This document shows, piece by piece, positions 10,962 through 22,611 of a stretch of 63,675 nucleotides of DNA. A program made the translations under genes and the position numbers. How positions within the stretch are numbered: position 1 is the first letter of the stretch; each line of letters begins with the position of its first letter. Source of the DNA: Scedosporium boydii (Eukaryota; Ascomycota; Sordariomycetes; Microascales; Microascaceae); NCBI GenBank assembly GCA_002221725.1, contig NJFT01000228.1, positions 1 through 63,675 on the forward strand, in the 5' to 3' direction. The notes beneath the pieces are model-generated. The model made no database searches, was not told the DNA's origin, and was given only the letters and a program-made list of their open reading frames with translations.

Positions 10962-11798
10962 TCACAACCTACATACTTGACCACCGCATACCGTCATGGT
11001 ATGGACATATCGCAGCTTTCCCTTTTCCAGTCTGAACTCGTGGCTATCAGCCGCATTCATCATATGCTCCCATACGCAGAGAATGTTCACCGAGCCCATC
11101 ACCTCATCGACGACATATCGTCTGTTGGAGTTGGGCGCCTGGTTGTGATTTGATGGCAGCCCAACTTCGCAGGAGTCCTGTGGTGTTCCTCTTCCCGTAT
11201 ATGCAGAACCCTCCAACCTGGTGCACGGCACACCCCACGGTACGGCAGCAGCTGCAGTAGCATTGCTCCAAATATCCATGTAGGCGTCGCCAGCGGCCTT
11301 GATTACATCTCTGTCATCCCTATCGCTCTCTGGAATCTCGAACCAATCCTCCTTGACAACATAGTCGAGCGTCTTAGCAGAGTCAAACAACCAAGAGTTC
11401 TTTGTCGAGGCAACACTATCAATCTTGGCAATCTTGAGGTCGGCGCCGTGCCGAATCTGCGTCCCGATGACGTATGGGTTGGATGGATCCGCTGAAATGA
11501 GCTCGGTATAGGATGCGCACTCTACAACATCGGCGATGCTTCGTCGATGGTCGATCTTGAGGGATTTGGTTGTAAGAACGGCTTTTGATGGGTCAATCTC
11601 TTTGTTGTCTTCCCAGTAGATCCATTCATCGGCTAAGAGATCCGCTAGAGCGTCGAGGGTACCCTCTGTTTGAGCCGTGACGTAGGCATCGGCTGCTTCG
11701 AGGAGGGCTTCGCGGGTGCAGCCAGGATCCTCTGCAGCCATGAGCGGTGCAGCAAGAATAACTGGGATTAAGACAGCTAGGATCGCGAAAACCTTCAT
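10962..11798 (-). CDS. Secreted DUF8021-like protein
   Basis: Single-exon gene, 278 residues. A clear signal peptide (MKVFAILAVLIPVILAAPLMA) is followed by CTREALLEAADAYVTAQTEG, an SnoaL/NTF2-like first helix, and LADLLADEWIYWEDNKEIDPSKAVL. The second half has YMDIWSNATAAAAVPWGVPCTRLEGSAYTG, CEVGLPSN, RRYVVDEVMGSVNILCVWEHM and a Cys-containing end (MTVCGGQVCRL). This arrangement, a secreted domain with paired cysteines around VPWGxPCxRLEGGxYTG, is what I know from fungal DUF8021 proteins, whose biochemical role is not established to my knowledge. The protein probably acts outside the cell. Confidence 0.75.
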   Translation of the reverse strand: MKVFAILAVLIPVILAAPLMAAEDPGCTREALLEAADAYVTAQTEGTLDALADLLADEWIYWEDNKEIDPSKAVLTTKSLKIDHRRSIADVVECASYTELISADPSNPYVIGTQIRHGADLKIAKIDSVASTKNSWLFDSAKTLDYVVKEDWFEIPESDRDDRDVIKAAGDAYMDIWSNATAAAAVPWGVPCTRLEGSAYTGRGTPQDSCEVGLPSNHNQAPNSNRRYVVDEVMGSVNILCVWEHMMNAADSHEFRLEKGKLRYVHTMTVCGGQVCRL

Positions 11799-12596
11799 CG
11801 TGAATGTTTTTGGTAGTTACCTTTCCATCGCAGAAGTGATTTCTATTCCATGAGTGATTCTTTGAGTTCCATATAAACTGCGAGTCCAGCTTTCCTACTG
11901 GACCATACTGAACAATTGCCGCAGCGAGTCCTTACGGATTTATATATACAAGAGAGGGGATTGTCTTGGAAGGCAAAGAAATAGATTGGATTTCCGTCTT
12001 GGTCTGGTAGGGAAAACGAGCTACCCCGCATATTTATTCTATTTCGTCTATACCGGAGGTGTTAATGGCCGGTCTTTGAGTGATTCAGGGAAATTGAAAA
12101 GGAAAAGCGGGTGGATAGGCGTTTAGACAAGATTGGCTTGGTTGACTCTGTTAATAAGACGGCAAAATCATGAGGCCACCACGAGAGATTATCCACGAAG
12201 GACATCTCTCCCCACCGATCCGGTGAAGCCGCTCATTCCCAGGACTCGCATCGCCACACCGCAGGATCAGGGGTTAGGACACTGAGAGAGCAACCAGGCG
12301 CTCGGCTTGCCGTAGCTTAGCTCATAGCCTGCCTCATACATACTAAGCTTAATACTCACCACGCATAAGGGCTGGATTCTGGGAAAAAGGGATAATAAAA
12401 ATAAAATAAAAAATAAAGATGACAAAAGGAAACCGTTATATCTATTTCTATCCCAAGTAAACTCGTCATCTCGGCTAGCCTTTTGCCCAACGCCTGATCT
12501 GACCACTTCCCCGTGTCTATTGGTCTTCTAGATATCCCCCAGTATCCTTAATCTAATGTCATGAATTAAGTAAAATCCCAAAAGCGTATCAATTTC
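11799..12596. other. Intergenic, no supported gene
   Basis: Between the DUF8021-like start and the MFS transporter stop. It holds the promoter of the former. An A-rich run (12389-12420) is the only compositional feature. Confidence 0.5.
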
Positions 12597-14537
12597 TCAT
12601 GCGGCACCAGCTTGAATATTCTTTGGGTTAAGCCTGGACCATCGGCTGCCGAAGCTCAGCAAAAAAGAAACACCGGTACCGGCAAGGGCCAACGCGAAGG
12701 TAATCTTGATGCCTCGCATATATGCGATCAGAATTCCCGGCAAGACGTCTACAGGGAAAACCTCACGCAGATTGGAGGCGCCAGTCACAAGTACTAAGGC
12801 TGGATCCACCGTTGGTGCAGTCACTGGGAGTCTCTTGACCATCTCAGACAAGAAGGCAGACTGAGCTCCAGCGAGGAAAAATGAACCTCCGACAGTTTGG
12901 AAGCCTGTGCAATGACTCTTGTTAGATATTTTGTTCTAGGAAGCATATTGGACTTCAACTTACAAAGGACCATAGCAGTAACAGTAGAAAGGTCGGCGGG
13001 GCTAACGGTTGCTTGCGTGACAATGATGGGGATCTGGAAAGAGGCACCATATCCAACACCTGCTACGATCTGGTAGCCAATCCATTTCCCAGCACTTGTG
13101 CCAATATCCAGCGTGTAAAGAAGGCCGCCGGCAACTGTTGCAATGGCCGCACCTGCGACCAGTATGGGGGTGTAGATCCCGGTGGCTGAAATCGATGCCC
13201 CGGAAAGGATGACTGTTAGTGAGACGGAAAGGATGATCGGGAGATTGCGAATGCCCGAGTTTGTAGGGCTCGCATCATCTATGGACTGGAAGTATATGGG
13301 AAGGTAATAAACGAGAATAAAGTAAGGACCGGCGAAGAAAAACATGTAGAGGGAGGAGATGTAGATGGTTCTATCACCTAGGATCCTCGGATTCATCATT
13401 GCCCGTTCACTCTGGTACCACTCCCAGACAGCAAACGCAATGATAATAGCGACAAAGCCAACTAGGAGACCGATAACTTCGGAAGAATCCCACGGCTTGC
13501 TTTGGCCACCCCATTGTAGGGCGAGGATAAAGCAGATGACAGCGCCCATTATCATGGCAGTACCAATGAGGTCCATGTTCAAGACCTTTTCCCGAAGATT
13601 GGCCTTTACGGGCACTGAAGAAGGTGGGGTCTGGAAGAAAGCAAGAATGATGGCGGCAGAGACGCCTCCAATAGGCAAATTAATACTGTGGACCTGGTTA
13701 ACTCTGGAGTAATGACCGTTCCATGGCGATCGAGGTATACATACTAGAATGCCCATCGCCAACTTACATGGTCCGTGAAAGCACCACCGATCAATGGACC
13801 GATGACACTTGCGATACCATAAGCTGCCCCAATGATGCCAGTGAACAGAGGTCGGCTCCGAGGAGGGGCGGAAACAGCAACCAAAGTGTAGGCTCCGGAG
13901 CCGATACCCGCGGCCCCAGCTCCGGCAATAGCTCGCCCGGCAATGAGGGTGTTCGAGTTTGGCGCAACTCCGCAAACCAGGCTTCCTAATTCAAAGATGA
14001 ATATGGAAATGAGGAATGCAGGCTTCAGCGGGAAGTACTTGTATGCCTTTCCCCCTATGTGAAACTCTGTTACTACCACGCGTGAGGGTCTCTTTGTTCA
14101 AATAAGGAAGCACCTACAAGTCGATTGAAAGGCTGCAATCGTCATGAAAAATGCGGCTCCGTACCAGGATACGTCACCGAGGCTGTGAAACTGGTCGGTA
14201 ATCCTAGGAATCGCGGTGGCTACAATGGTCTGAGGTATCTCTATTAGCCGCGGATTCTGTATAAGATTCATTTCTTCCCTATTACCATATCAAGTGAGAC
14301 GAGAAATATGCTTAGGACCAAAGCCAAGACGACGGCAGAGAGGCGAAAACCATGAGGGTACTGTTCATCATGAATTTCTTCAGTGGTCCCTTCAGCGGCG
14401 TCTTCGCTGCTCCTGCCATCCCCTTCTTTTCTCTTTTCGAGTACGATTTCGTCTGTGCCGACTTGGATCGAAGGCGCTAGTGACCGGGTCGCCTCTGAGT
14501 CGGGTCGGGGAGCGAGGGTTGTTGTTGTCGACTCCAT
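12597..14537 (-). CDS. MFS drug:H+ antiporter, 14-TM (DHA2) type
   Basis: Five exons: 14537-14286, 14229-14118, 14054-13745, 13685-12964 and 12904-12597, all with GT-AG introns of 56-63 nt, giving 567 residues. The acidic cytosolic N-terminus (about 1-65) precedes [29 protein letters not shown], the conserved first helix with the D-x-TIV motif. Later come [21 protein letters not shown] (motif C region), [26 protein letters not shown], and the remaining helices to [13 protein letters not shown]. This is the family of AflT and other fungal toxin/drug exporters at the plasma membrane. The substrate is unknown. No polyketide or peptide synthase lies in the window, so a secondary-metabolite role is only suggested by the SDR, GST and transesterase genes nearby. 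Confidence 0.93.
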
Positions 14538-16421
14538 TATGTAACCAACGTAGTGACTGCCAGCCCCTACAACGTTGCTTCTGTACGCTTGTTATATGGG
14601 AAAAGAGAGGGCGTTTGTTAACTTGGACTTGGACTCTAGCCATGTGGGCATAGGGCACAGGGTGTCTTAAGTATTACCGGGTGAGGATAGGAGAACCGCA
14701 CATGTGTCAAGATGACACGACAGTCTAAGTCAGCCCTACCAAGAACGTGCGGTGTTCATGAGGGGCTGACAAATGGAGCTTGTTTATTCCGTCCGAGATG
14801 CGTCGGATGAATTAAAACTGGTGCGTAACCCTCTATCTCGACATGGCGTGCCTACTGTGGTCCACCGCAGACAAGACAAAGCAGGGGCAACTTTTGTTCC
14901 GTCCGTCAGGATTATCACCACATCTGCATTGGGCACTAAGGTCGACATGGGCATATGTAAAGTCCGCTGCGAAACAGGTATGTCCGTCCTGCGTATGGTA
15001 GCCACTTATGCGACAAGTCATCCTGAGGATGGAACCTCACGCTTACAAATGGTGGTCAGCAACCAGCCCGACCCGGACCAATGGGTCATAGTACATCGTG
15101 ATAAAATCCGACAGCCCGCTATTAGTAGACCCTATCGCCGCTTCACAAAACAAAGGTCCGCTTGGCTTAGAGAGTTCGGCGGAGTTCCGCTGAGGCGTGA
15201 TGACGGCAGAGACGGGTCAGGACTTGCGTTGCCTATGGATTATCGATTGGCTGGGGACAATGACTTTTTGAGTTAAAGTGAGAGACAGAAGGAAAGGAAG
15301 AGAAAATGCAAGTCGCATTCCTTGAGTGAGTGGCGACTCCATTTCCAACTTGCTTTCCTGTAGCCTGAGACCTTTTGGAGATGATGCTACTAAGTCGCGG
15401 AGATAAAGGAATGCTGTTCGAAACCTTCCACCCTAGGCCCTAATTTATTAGCCCATATCTAGCCCAATTCGAAGACTTTCCAAGTAGTAGAAGGACGTGC
15501 GATTCTGGATCCGAAATGGGAGGATAACGAGGATACATGCCATTGACGCGTCTTAGATTAACGGATCATAAACTTACAACTTTTGGGTGAGCTACTACTG
15601 TATCAGATCTTACGCACCTGCTCTTCCTTTACATTAACTTTACATTAACCCCTATCTCCGAACTGTCTCGGTGTCAAAATCCGGTATTACCACGACTGCG
15701 CCAACGAAGAACGGAAGTCCTGTCCATCAATCAAAGACCCTGTCGGTCGGACACATTTTAAGCCGCATGCAGATCTTCGATGGTTTGATTTGTACGGATC
15801 TGCCGGAGCGGAGATTACGTATTGCTGCGGGTTGGGCGACTCGCCTAAGACAGATAAGGGTCATGCGGAATTCCGTCGTTTCTGGTGGTGAGATGGGCAG
15901 AGATCACAAATACTCAGAGGAACCTACACTAGTAGAACTCGGTGACCAATCGTCAAATTCCAGTCCCTCCGGCATTCATACTTTATAGAGACTAGTCTGC
16001 CCAGCTCCCACTTACAGGTCCGTTTGGAAGAGCAACTATCAGGCTCGCCGTGATTTAAAAATTGGTATGCTTAGAAGCAACATAAAAATACATTTATGTC
16101 AAGGTTGAATGTTGTATTCTGGGCGCTGTTTCTATTAATCACGTATCTCTATCCTATCCTCCCTGCCACGCGGTGCTAAAAGGGTGCCCAATCAGTTGGT
16201 GGGGCACGCTGATTAAAGATTAGTATTATGTAATGTGTCTGAGGAACTAGCAAATTCAAGTTGTGACGCTATTTCAATCTTCATCAGCTACGGCATCGAC
16301 GCGCGTGCTAAAGCACTCAAGGGTCAGCTTTGTATTTATTTCTTACCTTCAGTCTCGCCGCTTCTTTCCCTCCATCCTTCTCCTCTAAACTCTGGACCCA
16401 AAGTCGAAGCAAGCATCCAAC
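14538..16421. other. Long intergenic region, no supported gene
   Basis: About 1.9 kb. Its left part is the MFS promoter. A 167-codon plus frame at 14773-15276 and a 105-codon frame at 15671-15988 have no motif, repeat or family resemblance that I recognise and I do not call them. No RNA gene or repeat was seen. Confidence 0.45.
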
Positions 16422-17767
16422 ATGACACATCTCCATCGCCTCCCGCCGGAGCTCCTCCGCAACACCCTCTTCTTCGTCGAATCTCTACGAGATCTACATT
16501 CCCTCATATCGGCATCATCATTTTGCTTGTACGCCTTTCTTTTGAGTCGCAACACTATTCTTTTGACGGTCTTGGAAAATGACCTTGGACCTATCGTGTT
16601 CCCCGAAGCGCAAGCTATAGCGAATATTCCCAATATTCTTGCCGAGACCAGACCTATCGAAGTCTCGGCAGCATTTCTTGAACAATACTTCTCCAACATG
16701 GGATTTTCAATCCCCTTGAGATGTTCATCTATCATTTCTATCTGCCAGCTCTCTAATAATATCGATAGGCTCACGGAGATGTACTTCCTTCGCACGTCAG
16801 CTCGATTGGAAGCGCGCTCGATGGTTCGAATCCCGCAGCCGAAAACTTACGGCCCACTCTACCGTCTCCATCTGAGAGGACGCGGATTCGTCGGGCTTTT
16901 TTCCGGTACGAACTATACTGCCGGATATTCCCCATAACTAATACCGGGCCGCCATATAAGTCCCTCATTCCTAGTCTGGCCCAGTTTCTATTATTTATTC
17001 GACGTATGTGTCCATGGGAGGTCGAGGAATTGAGCTGCATTCACAACTACTTCACCTCTCTCGTGGAGGGTTTTTTTAGTGACCTAAAAAACCAATTCGT
17101 CCTTGCCGCAGTTACCTGCCCGGGCGCCCGGGCGCTGAATGCCAGACCATCCTCGAATCTTCTTACGGAACACAGGGATGGAGGAACAGCCGATGGCAGT
17201 CCATCTCTACGGACAAAACAGGAAGGAAACCATGATCAGGAGAAATATGTTCCTTTCCATGATCTTGATATATGGGCCCTGTCCAGATTCGACGAGTCGC
17301 ATACTTGTGAAGACACCTTCGTCAGCAACTTAGCATCGTACGGCTTGGAGTTCAACTTGAAGTTGATAGATGGCGATTCTAACCAAAGGAAGGATATGAT
17401 TAGAGGTGCTGGCATCTTCGAAACGGACTCCCGACCAGAAGCACTTGCGCATTCCTCACGAGAGGTGCAGAATCGCTGCCAGAGCCCCGACAGTGAGAAC
17501 AATACGGGCGGACGCGATGACCCAGCATACCCAAACGTCGGATATTCTTCCTTTGGACGTTCCAGAAATGAGTTTTACCATGAAATCTATTTAAGTGGGT
17601 ACTGCTCCAGGTATTATCCTAAGCCTTGGTCGGGCGGAAATGATCTGAAGTACGACCCCCTTCGAGAGATGGGCTACGTTTTCTGGGACGAAGAACGGAT
17701 CATTGTTCCACAAGTCCAAAGAAAACCTCCGGAAAGCTCGCTATGTCTCGCGAGGAGTCCTGCCTGA
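16422..17767 (+). pseudogene. F-box-like protein gene broken by a frameshift
   Basis: The first frame runs from ATG 16422: MTHLHRLPPELLRNTLFFVE then SLRDLHSLISASSFCLYAFL, an F-box-like start with the LPPELL helix. It carries coherent protein to about residue 130 (ICQLSNNIDRLTEMYF) and then ends at 16935. The family continues in another frame from about 16830 to 17767: SPSERTRIRRAFFRYELYCR, FLLFIRRMCPWEVEELSCIH, NYFTSLVEGFF and, near the end, YDPLREMGYVFWDEERI. Those blocks are typical of the large Aspergillus family of F-box-like proteins. No splice pair near 16790-16850 joins the two frames convincingly, so a one-base indel is the simplest reading. It may be a dead gene or a sequencing error. 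The function is unknown beyond a likely Skp1-linked role. Confidence 0.6.
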
Positions 17768-18375
17768 CCGGCGCCCACGAATAGGGGAGAGTATTACGAA
17801 GAGGCTGGAGAATGTTACGATAATACCCTTAACACAGATGAACAGACTTGTGAGAGAATTCGGGATGTGAGGGCTTGGATGAATTAAACACTGGTAGAGA
17901 AAACACTTGGTGGCATCTGGTATTCCTAAAGTCTGGACCTTAATATTATAGCGTTCTTAGACAATCGGGGGCTGGAGGTCTCGACCCAATTCTATCCTCC
18001 GTGGGGTTCTTCTAATTTCCTTTCCCGTTCCGAGCCAAAACGTAGCATTATAATTCCCTTCTCTTATATCGGCCCTTAGATACCAGACACGCACGCCACT
18101 TTTTCTTACCAACACCATCCACAGTTTCTTCTTGCATTACTAGAAGAGGTGAAGCTCGGGTTTAAGTTGCAGAATCCAGTCTCATCCGGAGCACAAAATC
18201 CGCTAAGTCCGAAAAGTGTTCGTCACGGGCATGATGCCACGTTTCATGAAATCAATAGCAGATAGAAGAATAAAACGGAGATCAGGTCTTCGGAGTGTTG
18301 CAAGAACCTTCTCCAAGCTCATTGTGGTAATATTACCAGTTACAGTGAAGACACAAACCTACCCGATCCGCTACC
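17768..18375. other. Intergenic, promoter of the SDR
   Basis: No gene is supported. The 100 bases before ATG 18376 are presumably the promoter and leader of the short-chain dehydrogenase. Confidence 0.45.
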
Positions 18376-19313
18376 ATGAGCTCTGGAAATGCAACGTCCC
18401 CGAGGCGCCTTACGTGGCTTATAACGGGTTCATCCTCTGGCATCGGCCTTGAGCTTGTCCGTCAAGCCCAAGATAATGGTCATTTTGTGATCGCCACGTC
18501 GCGCAACCCGAGTCGGACCCCGGAGCTTGTATCTGAAGTGGAAAGCAAAGGTGGGCGCTGGATTCGTCTGGATGTGGATGAGTCGGAATGTGCCAATGTT
18601 ATCCACAACCTGGAAAGAGATGGTTACGCCATCGATGTACTTGTTAACAATGCTGGTTTCTCGATTCACGGGGCTGCAGAGTCCTTCACGGAAGCAGAAG
18701 TCCGCGCGCAGATGGAGACATTGTACTTTGGCCCCTACCGCCTGACGAGGGCCGCCGTGCCCTACATGAGGAAGCGTAGGTCCGGGATGGTCACTCAGAT
18801 CAGTACCGGCGCAGCTTTAGAAGGACGCCCGAGCATGGGCATTTACGCTGCGAGCAAGGCTGCTTTAGAAGGTGGCATCTGCCAGTGAAAACTCCAGTTA
18901 TGTTTTGTTATTCTAACCACGTCTCTCTAGCGGTATCCAAGGTTCTGGCAAAAGAAGTGACTGAGTTTAATGTTCGAGTTCTCATCGTGCAGCTTGGCTC
19001 TTTCAACACGAACATGCCCAGCGCAAGTCGCCGATCCGAATTTGACACTGAATACTCCGGGACCATGGTGGACAAGGTTACTTCGATGGTCGCCGTCGAT
19101 GGTACCCTGAAAATTGTGAGCGACAAAGTCAAGGGAGCCAGGGCAATATACGAGGTTATTGTTGGAGAAGGCGTTGGTAAAGGGCTGGAAAGCGAGTTTT
19201 TGTTTCCTCTAGGCAAAGACACACTGGTAAGAGTAGGAGAGGTCCAAAAGCGGCTTCAACACTCTATTGAAGTATTTGGAAATGTCTCCGACGATGTACT
19301 ATTGGGAGAATAG
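18376..19313 (+). CDS. Short-chain dehydrogenase/reductase (classical type)
   Basis: Two exons, 18376-18871 and 18931-19313, split by a 59-nt intron (GTGGCA...TAG) and giving 292 residues. The cofactor motif is WLITGSSSGIGLELVRQA (TGxxxGIG), then LDVDESE, VLVNNAGFSIHG (NNAG), the catalytic Ser region MVTQISTGAA, and YAASKAALEAVSKVLAKEV (Tyr-x3-Lys). The C-terminal VLIVQLGSFNTNM replaces the usual PG-x-x-x-T. These are soluble NAD(P)-dependent oxidoreductases. The intron falls exactly within the YAASKAALEA helix and the frame is restored cleanly, so I believe the gene is intact. The substrate is unknown. It lies 0.6 kb upstream of the degraded biosynthetic remnants and may have belonged to them. 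Confidence 0.9.
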
Positions 19314-19901
19314 TGCTTAGATGGGGTAGTTATTGCTTTAAGGGTTGGATACTAGGTAATGCATTCGAATATATTTTGAATCAGCACAGAGTCATTTTCT
19401 AGCTGTTGACCCGACGGAAGAAGGTGACTTAGAAAATGAAAGCTAACCCAGCATCGCAAATTACCATGCTAGGTCATACCAAGCTCTAGAAAAGTTCACG
19501 ATTGCTATCCCCGGCGGGGGCAACTATGAGGCCAGCAAATCGGGCAGGGGTGGAGGTGGCACCAAGTCGACTAGAATAGAAGACCTCAAAAACTTGTCTG
19601 ACTGATGGCGGTCGGCGTAATTCTCCTCACCCCCACCGAGTTTAAATCGCATGAATATGGCTTCCAGACTTGCTTAGTTCAACTTACGGTCCTTAAGACT
19701 GCATTTCTAAGTAAGCAAACACCTATGCTCTTACGCTGGCCACCCATTATTTCAGAAGAGCCCTACAGCGCTCTAGTTTTCAGACTAGTGGCGATCCAAC
19801 AACTAACTTAAACCGGGCTACCCGCGTATATTTTCATCGACTTGGATTATATACAGTTTTAGGCCATATTCCCTTTCCTCCGTGCGCCATTCCCCTCACC
19901 A
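19314..19901. other. Intergenic, no supported gene
   Basis: A 68-codon frame at 19605-19811 has no recognisable content. The right-hand end carries a TATA-like ATATACAG (19849-19856) before the SnoaL-like fragment. Confidence 0.45.
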
Positions 19902-20128
19902 TGGATACGGCCGAGCAAGCCACGGCTCGAATTCTCATAGCCGCAGTCATGCATCGTTACGCCAGGTTGGCGCAGGAAAATTGCGACTGGAGTGGAATCG
20001 CCAAGTGTTTCGAGCCCGAAGGCATATACCGCCTGCCCGATTGCCGCGTTCTCTCACCTCGCGAAGCGAGCGAGGTTGTCCGCGGGAAAGAAGCAAAGTT
20101 TATCCGTCCCGTTCGACACTTCCGTTAA
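19902..20128 (+). pseudogene. SnoaL/NTF2-like protein, N-terminal remnant
   Basis: The frame from ATG 19902 gives MDTAEQATARILIAAVMHRY, ARLAQENCDWSGIAKCFEPE, GIYRLPDCRVLSPREASEVV and RGKEAKFIR. This is a typical start of the SnoaL-like (NTF2-fold) proteins found as cyclases or isomerases in fungal meroterpenoid and other clusters: a first helix with YARxxxxxDW, then the beta strand GIYRLPDG. Family members run to about 140-160 residues. Here similarity stops near residue 69, where the sequence runs into a fragment of another gene on the opposite strand. I read it as a truncated relic. Confidence 0.55.
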
Positions 20129-20129
20129 T

Positions 20130-20355
20130 AGTGACGCGTATGCCAACCCAACCGAAAAGAGTCGGGACTCCTGGAACGGAAGACTGGGACAGCCGAGGGC
20201 CATTATGGTTATGAATAACATTCCAATATCACTATAGGGTCCCTGAATCTCGAGAGCGGCCTTGGGAAATGTTGGCGGGTGGATGAATGGATACAACTCG
20301 ACAAAACTACATCGATACGCTTCGAAAAAGACCTCTGTGGTGGAAAGTGGAGGGA
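20130..20355 (-). pseudogene. Fungal-specific transcription factor domain fragment
   Basis: The minus-strand frame shows TEVFFEAYRCSFVELYPFIH then PPTFPKAALEIQGPYSDIGM, LFITIMALGC and LFSVGLAYASLL. The FFEAY...LYPFIHxPTF block followed by LL..ImALGC is the start of the fungal_trans (middle homology) domain of zinc-cluster and C2H2 regulators. No DNA-binding domain or downstream part is attached. It lies jammed between the SnoaL remnant and the truncated monooxygenase, so a regulator gene once here has mostly been deleted. Confidence 0.6.
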
Positions 20356-20399
20356 ATGAGTGAGGTATCTGTCCGTGGGAATGGGTGTCGAGACGCTTA

Positions 20400-21381
20400 G
20401 CGAAAAGGCTCGAGCGGCTATGCTGTCCCTGATGACCTCGTCGGCCTTCAGCCACGGCATCCAGGGGGTATTATTGACAGCATCGCCGATAGGAAGAGTT
20501 CCTCCTACTATGTATCTGGAGACTTGACGCTGATGTATCCGATAGGGTTGCGCATTGACTAGTTCGTAGTTCAGCGGCCGCTTTTCCGGGACGAGCACCT
20601 CAATCTTCTTCTTCAGATGGTGTTCAAAAACGTCAGGCTCGACCTCCTCCGGTAGCATGGGGAGCGCAAGGCGATGGAGGTTGGGGCCGTCGTATCGGAT
20701 TTCACGGAGAGGATGTAAACCATGGAAGGACCATCCTTCGGTGGGTAAGTGTGTGTGGTAATGTCGGCCGCCACGATATTCTGAGGCCATGTGTAGCCTT
20801 AGAGAGTGAGACCAACTAGTTTCCTTGTTGCAGACTTTCCACCGTCCACGCCGACGACGAAGGGTGCTATAAACCTCTTGTGCTCCCCCGACTCATCGAT
20901 TGATGTCACAGTTGCCGAGGTATCGCCCTGCACAAGGTCGAGGACCGTATGTCCTAGCAGTACCTGAACCATCTCAGGAGAAGCTCTAAGTTTCTCTAGG
21001 CACAGGTCTCTCAGTTTATCCTGGCCTAAGCAGAACATGCCGTGTCCGCAGTCGCCAGGCTTCATGTCCGAATCCTCCCAAGGGTTCCACACGGCCACTA
21101 AATCTCCCCAGTCCTTCTCATCAGGTGAGATTTGTTTGGTGGTCTTGCGCTATGAGAATGAGAGCTGGAAGAATCCATTTTCCCGGGCCTCTTCGTATAT
21201 CCCGGCTCGTTCCAAAGCATATTGTGTGGGCTCATAGTATCCCAGGGCACGAATATTTGGCTGCAGCCCCTCGTTTCTTCTCCAGCACCAAGACACGTCT
21301 CCCTAACCGTATGAGCTGGCATGCAAGAAGGAGGCCGGTAGGGCCGGCACCAACAATGATTACGTCAAGGGTGAAGGTCAT
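20400..21381 (-). pseudogene. PHBH-type FAD monooxygenase, degraded and truncated
   Basis: From ATG 21381 the frame reads MTFTLDVIIVGAGPTGLLLA then CQLIRLGRRVLVLEKK, the FAD-binding GxGxxG fold. It breaks near 21255. The family continues in a second frame with RALGYYEPTQYALERAGIYE, then a TAG stop where family members have Trp, and SPDEKDWGDLVAVWNPWED. A third block (20799-21098) holds FVVGVDGGKSATRKLVGL (the DG motif). After a further stop comes YTWPQNIVAADI and, in another frame, YELVNAQPYRIHQR and LPIGDAVNN (the GD motif). The C-terminus is gone and the transcription-factor fragment abuts. At least two frameshifts and two stops make it non-functional. The intact family hydroxylates phenolic substrates with NAD(P)H. 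Confidence 0.8.
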
Positions 21382-21694
21382 CTTCGATAAGGTAATAACA
21401 GAAAGCGAGATGGGAATTGGATGTCTGGTAAGTGATGGCCGAGCTGCGGTTTAACCTTTGGGCTGGTACTAGCTCTCCGTGAGGGGTGATATTATTCGAT
21501 TTATAAGATCAAAATCAATAGGGAGTTATTTATCATTCTCTCGTAGATCAATCTTTCCTACTTTAGGGTATTACATATCGTGCCACTTGCCGGTGGCTAC
21601 ACGAGACGTTGGGTGTATTCCCAACGCCATGTTCCTGCCACAAGCCTCCGCCGGTCTGGCTCCTGTTTGCGATTGGCGTCATGATGCTAACACC
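21382..21694. other. Spacer between two pseudogenes
   Basis: About 310 bases between the divergently oriented monooxygenase and zinc-finger relics; a former promoter region. No feature is supported. Confidence 0.4.
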
Positions 21695-22611
21695 ATGAGC
21701 TTCGAATGCGGCACGTACCAGAGACTCTTCCCGGCTGGATGGCGAGCCCGTGATAATCACCTCCGCTCCACGGGCCACCTTGCCCCTGAATTTGAGTGCG
21801 ACACCTGCTTCCGCTGCTTCAACTCTGAGCGGGCGCGGTTTCAGCACATGGAAGCCTTGAACCACTTTGAGTGTGGATGTGGAGTGTGTGACGAGACTTA
21901 GCCCACGGACAATCGCCGAACCGAACATGAGCACGAAGACCACAACTATTGCGGAGAGTGCCAGAGGACCTTTGTCAACTATAACAACCTCAAGATGGTT
22001 CGGTGCCCTCTCTTAAATGCCCGTACCACACCCGATTAATCTGGATTTACTAGCATCTCAATTCCCGCATCCACAGTGGGAAGCAGATACAATGCCCCTT
22101 CTGCAAAGGGTGCTTCGCCACGGCCACGGGCCTTACCCACCACGTTGAGACGGGTTCGTGCCCTAACGCCGTTGGCCTGGACCGTGATACCCTGTTCAAG
22201 TTCGTACGCAACAAGGACCCAGGAGGTATTATTACGAAGAACATGATCGGCTGGTATGGCTCTGCACAGTACGAGGCAACTAGCAGCTCGTATAACTCCT
22301 ACCGTCGAGGCTGGGAGTGCTATCTCTGTCATCGCCTTTTCGGAACGTTGCCTATCCGTCTTCCTAACATCTATAGCCGAATGCTCTAGTATACTCCTCG
22401 AGGAGACCAAAGTATAAAAACTAGACTTAAAACCTCCACAGATCAGCAGGCTCTATACCATTGTCCGAACCGGGCGTGCCGAAGGGAGCTCACCACGCTC
22501 GCTGGCATTATCAATCACTTTGAGAGCGAATCGTGTGGCTGTACGCGGTTCGAAAACGTCCAAAAGAGTATCCGGAGCGTGGTTAGTAGTAACAGAATGA
22601 TCACGTTCTGA
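21695..22611 (+). pseudogene. C2H2 zinc-finger protein, multiply frameshifted
   Basis: From ATG 21695: MSFECGTYQRLFPAGWRARD, NHLRSTGHLAPEFECDTCFR, a finger pattern, up to a TAG at 21899 where Trp is expected. The family then continues as EHEDHNYCGECQRTFVNYNN. After a scrambled stretch (about 21990-22045) another frame gives CPFCKGCFATATGLTHHVET and DPGGIITKNMIGWYGSAQYE. Next comes RGWECYLCHRLFGTLP and finally CPNRACRRELTTLAGIINHF with a natural-looking stop at 22609-22611. This matches a conserved fungal protein with about five C2H2 fingers. Stops plus shifts show it is dead. Intact versions are presumably nucleic-acid binding; their role is not known to me. Confidence 0.75.

Noticed and set aside
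10736..11035. 99-codon plus frame
   Set aside because: It overlaps the 3' end of the secreted DUF8021-like gene on the other strand and has no recognisable content.
14773..15276. 167-codon plus-strand frame in the 14.5-16.4 kb gap
   Set aside because: No domain, composition bias or exon chain typical of fungal proteins; a frame of this length can occur by chance in GC-balanced DNA.
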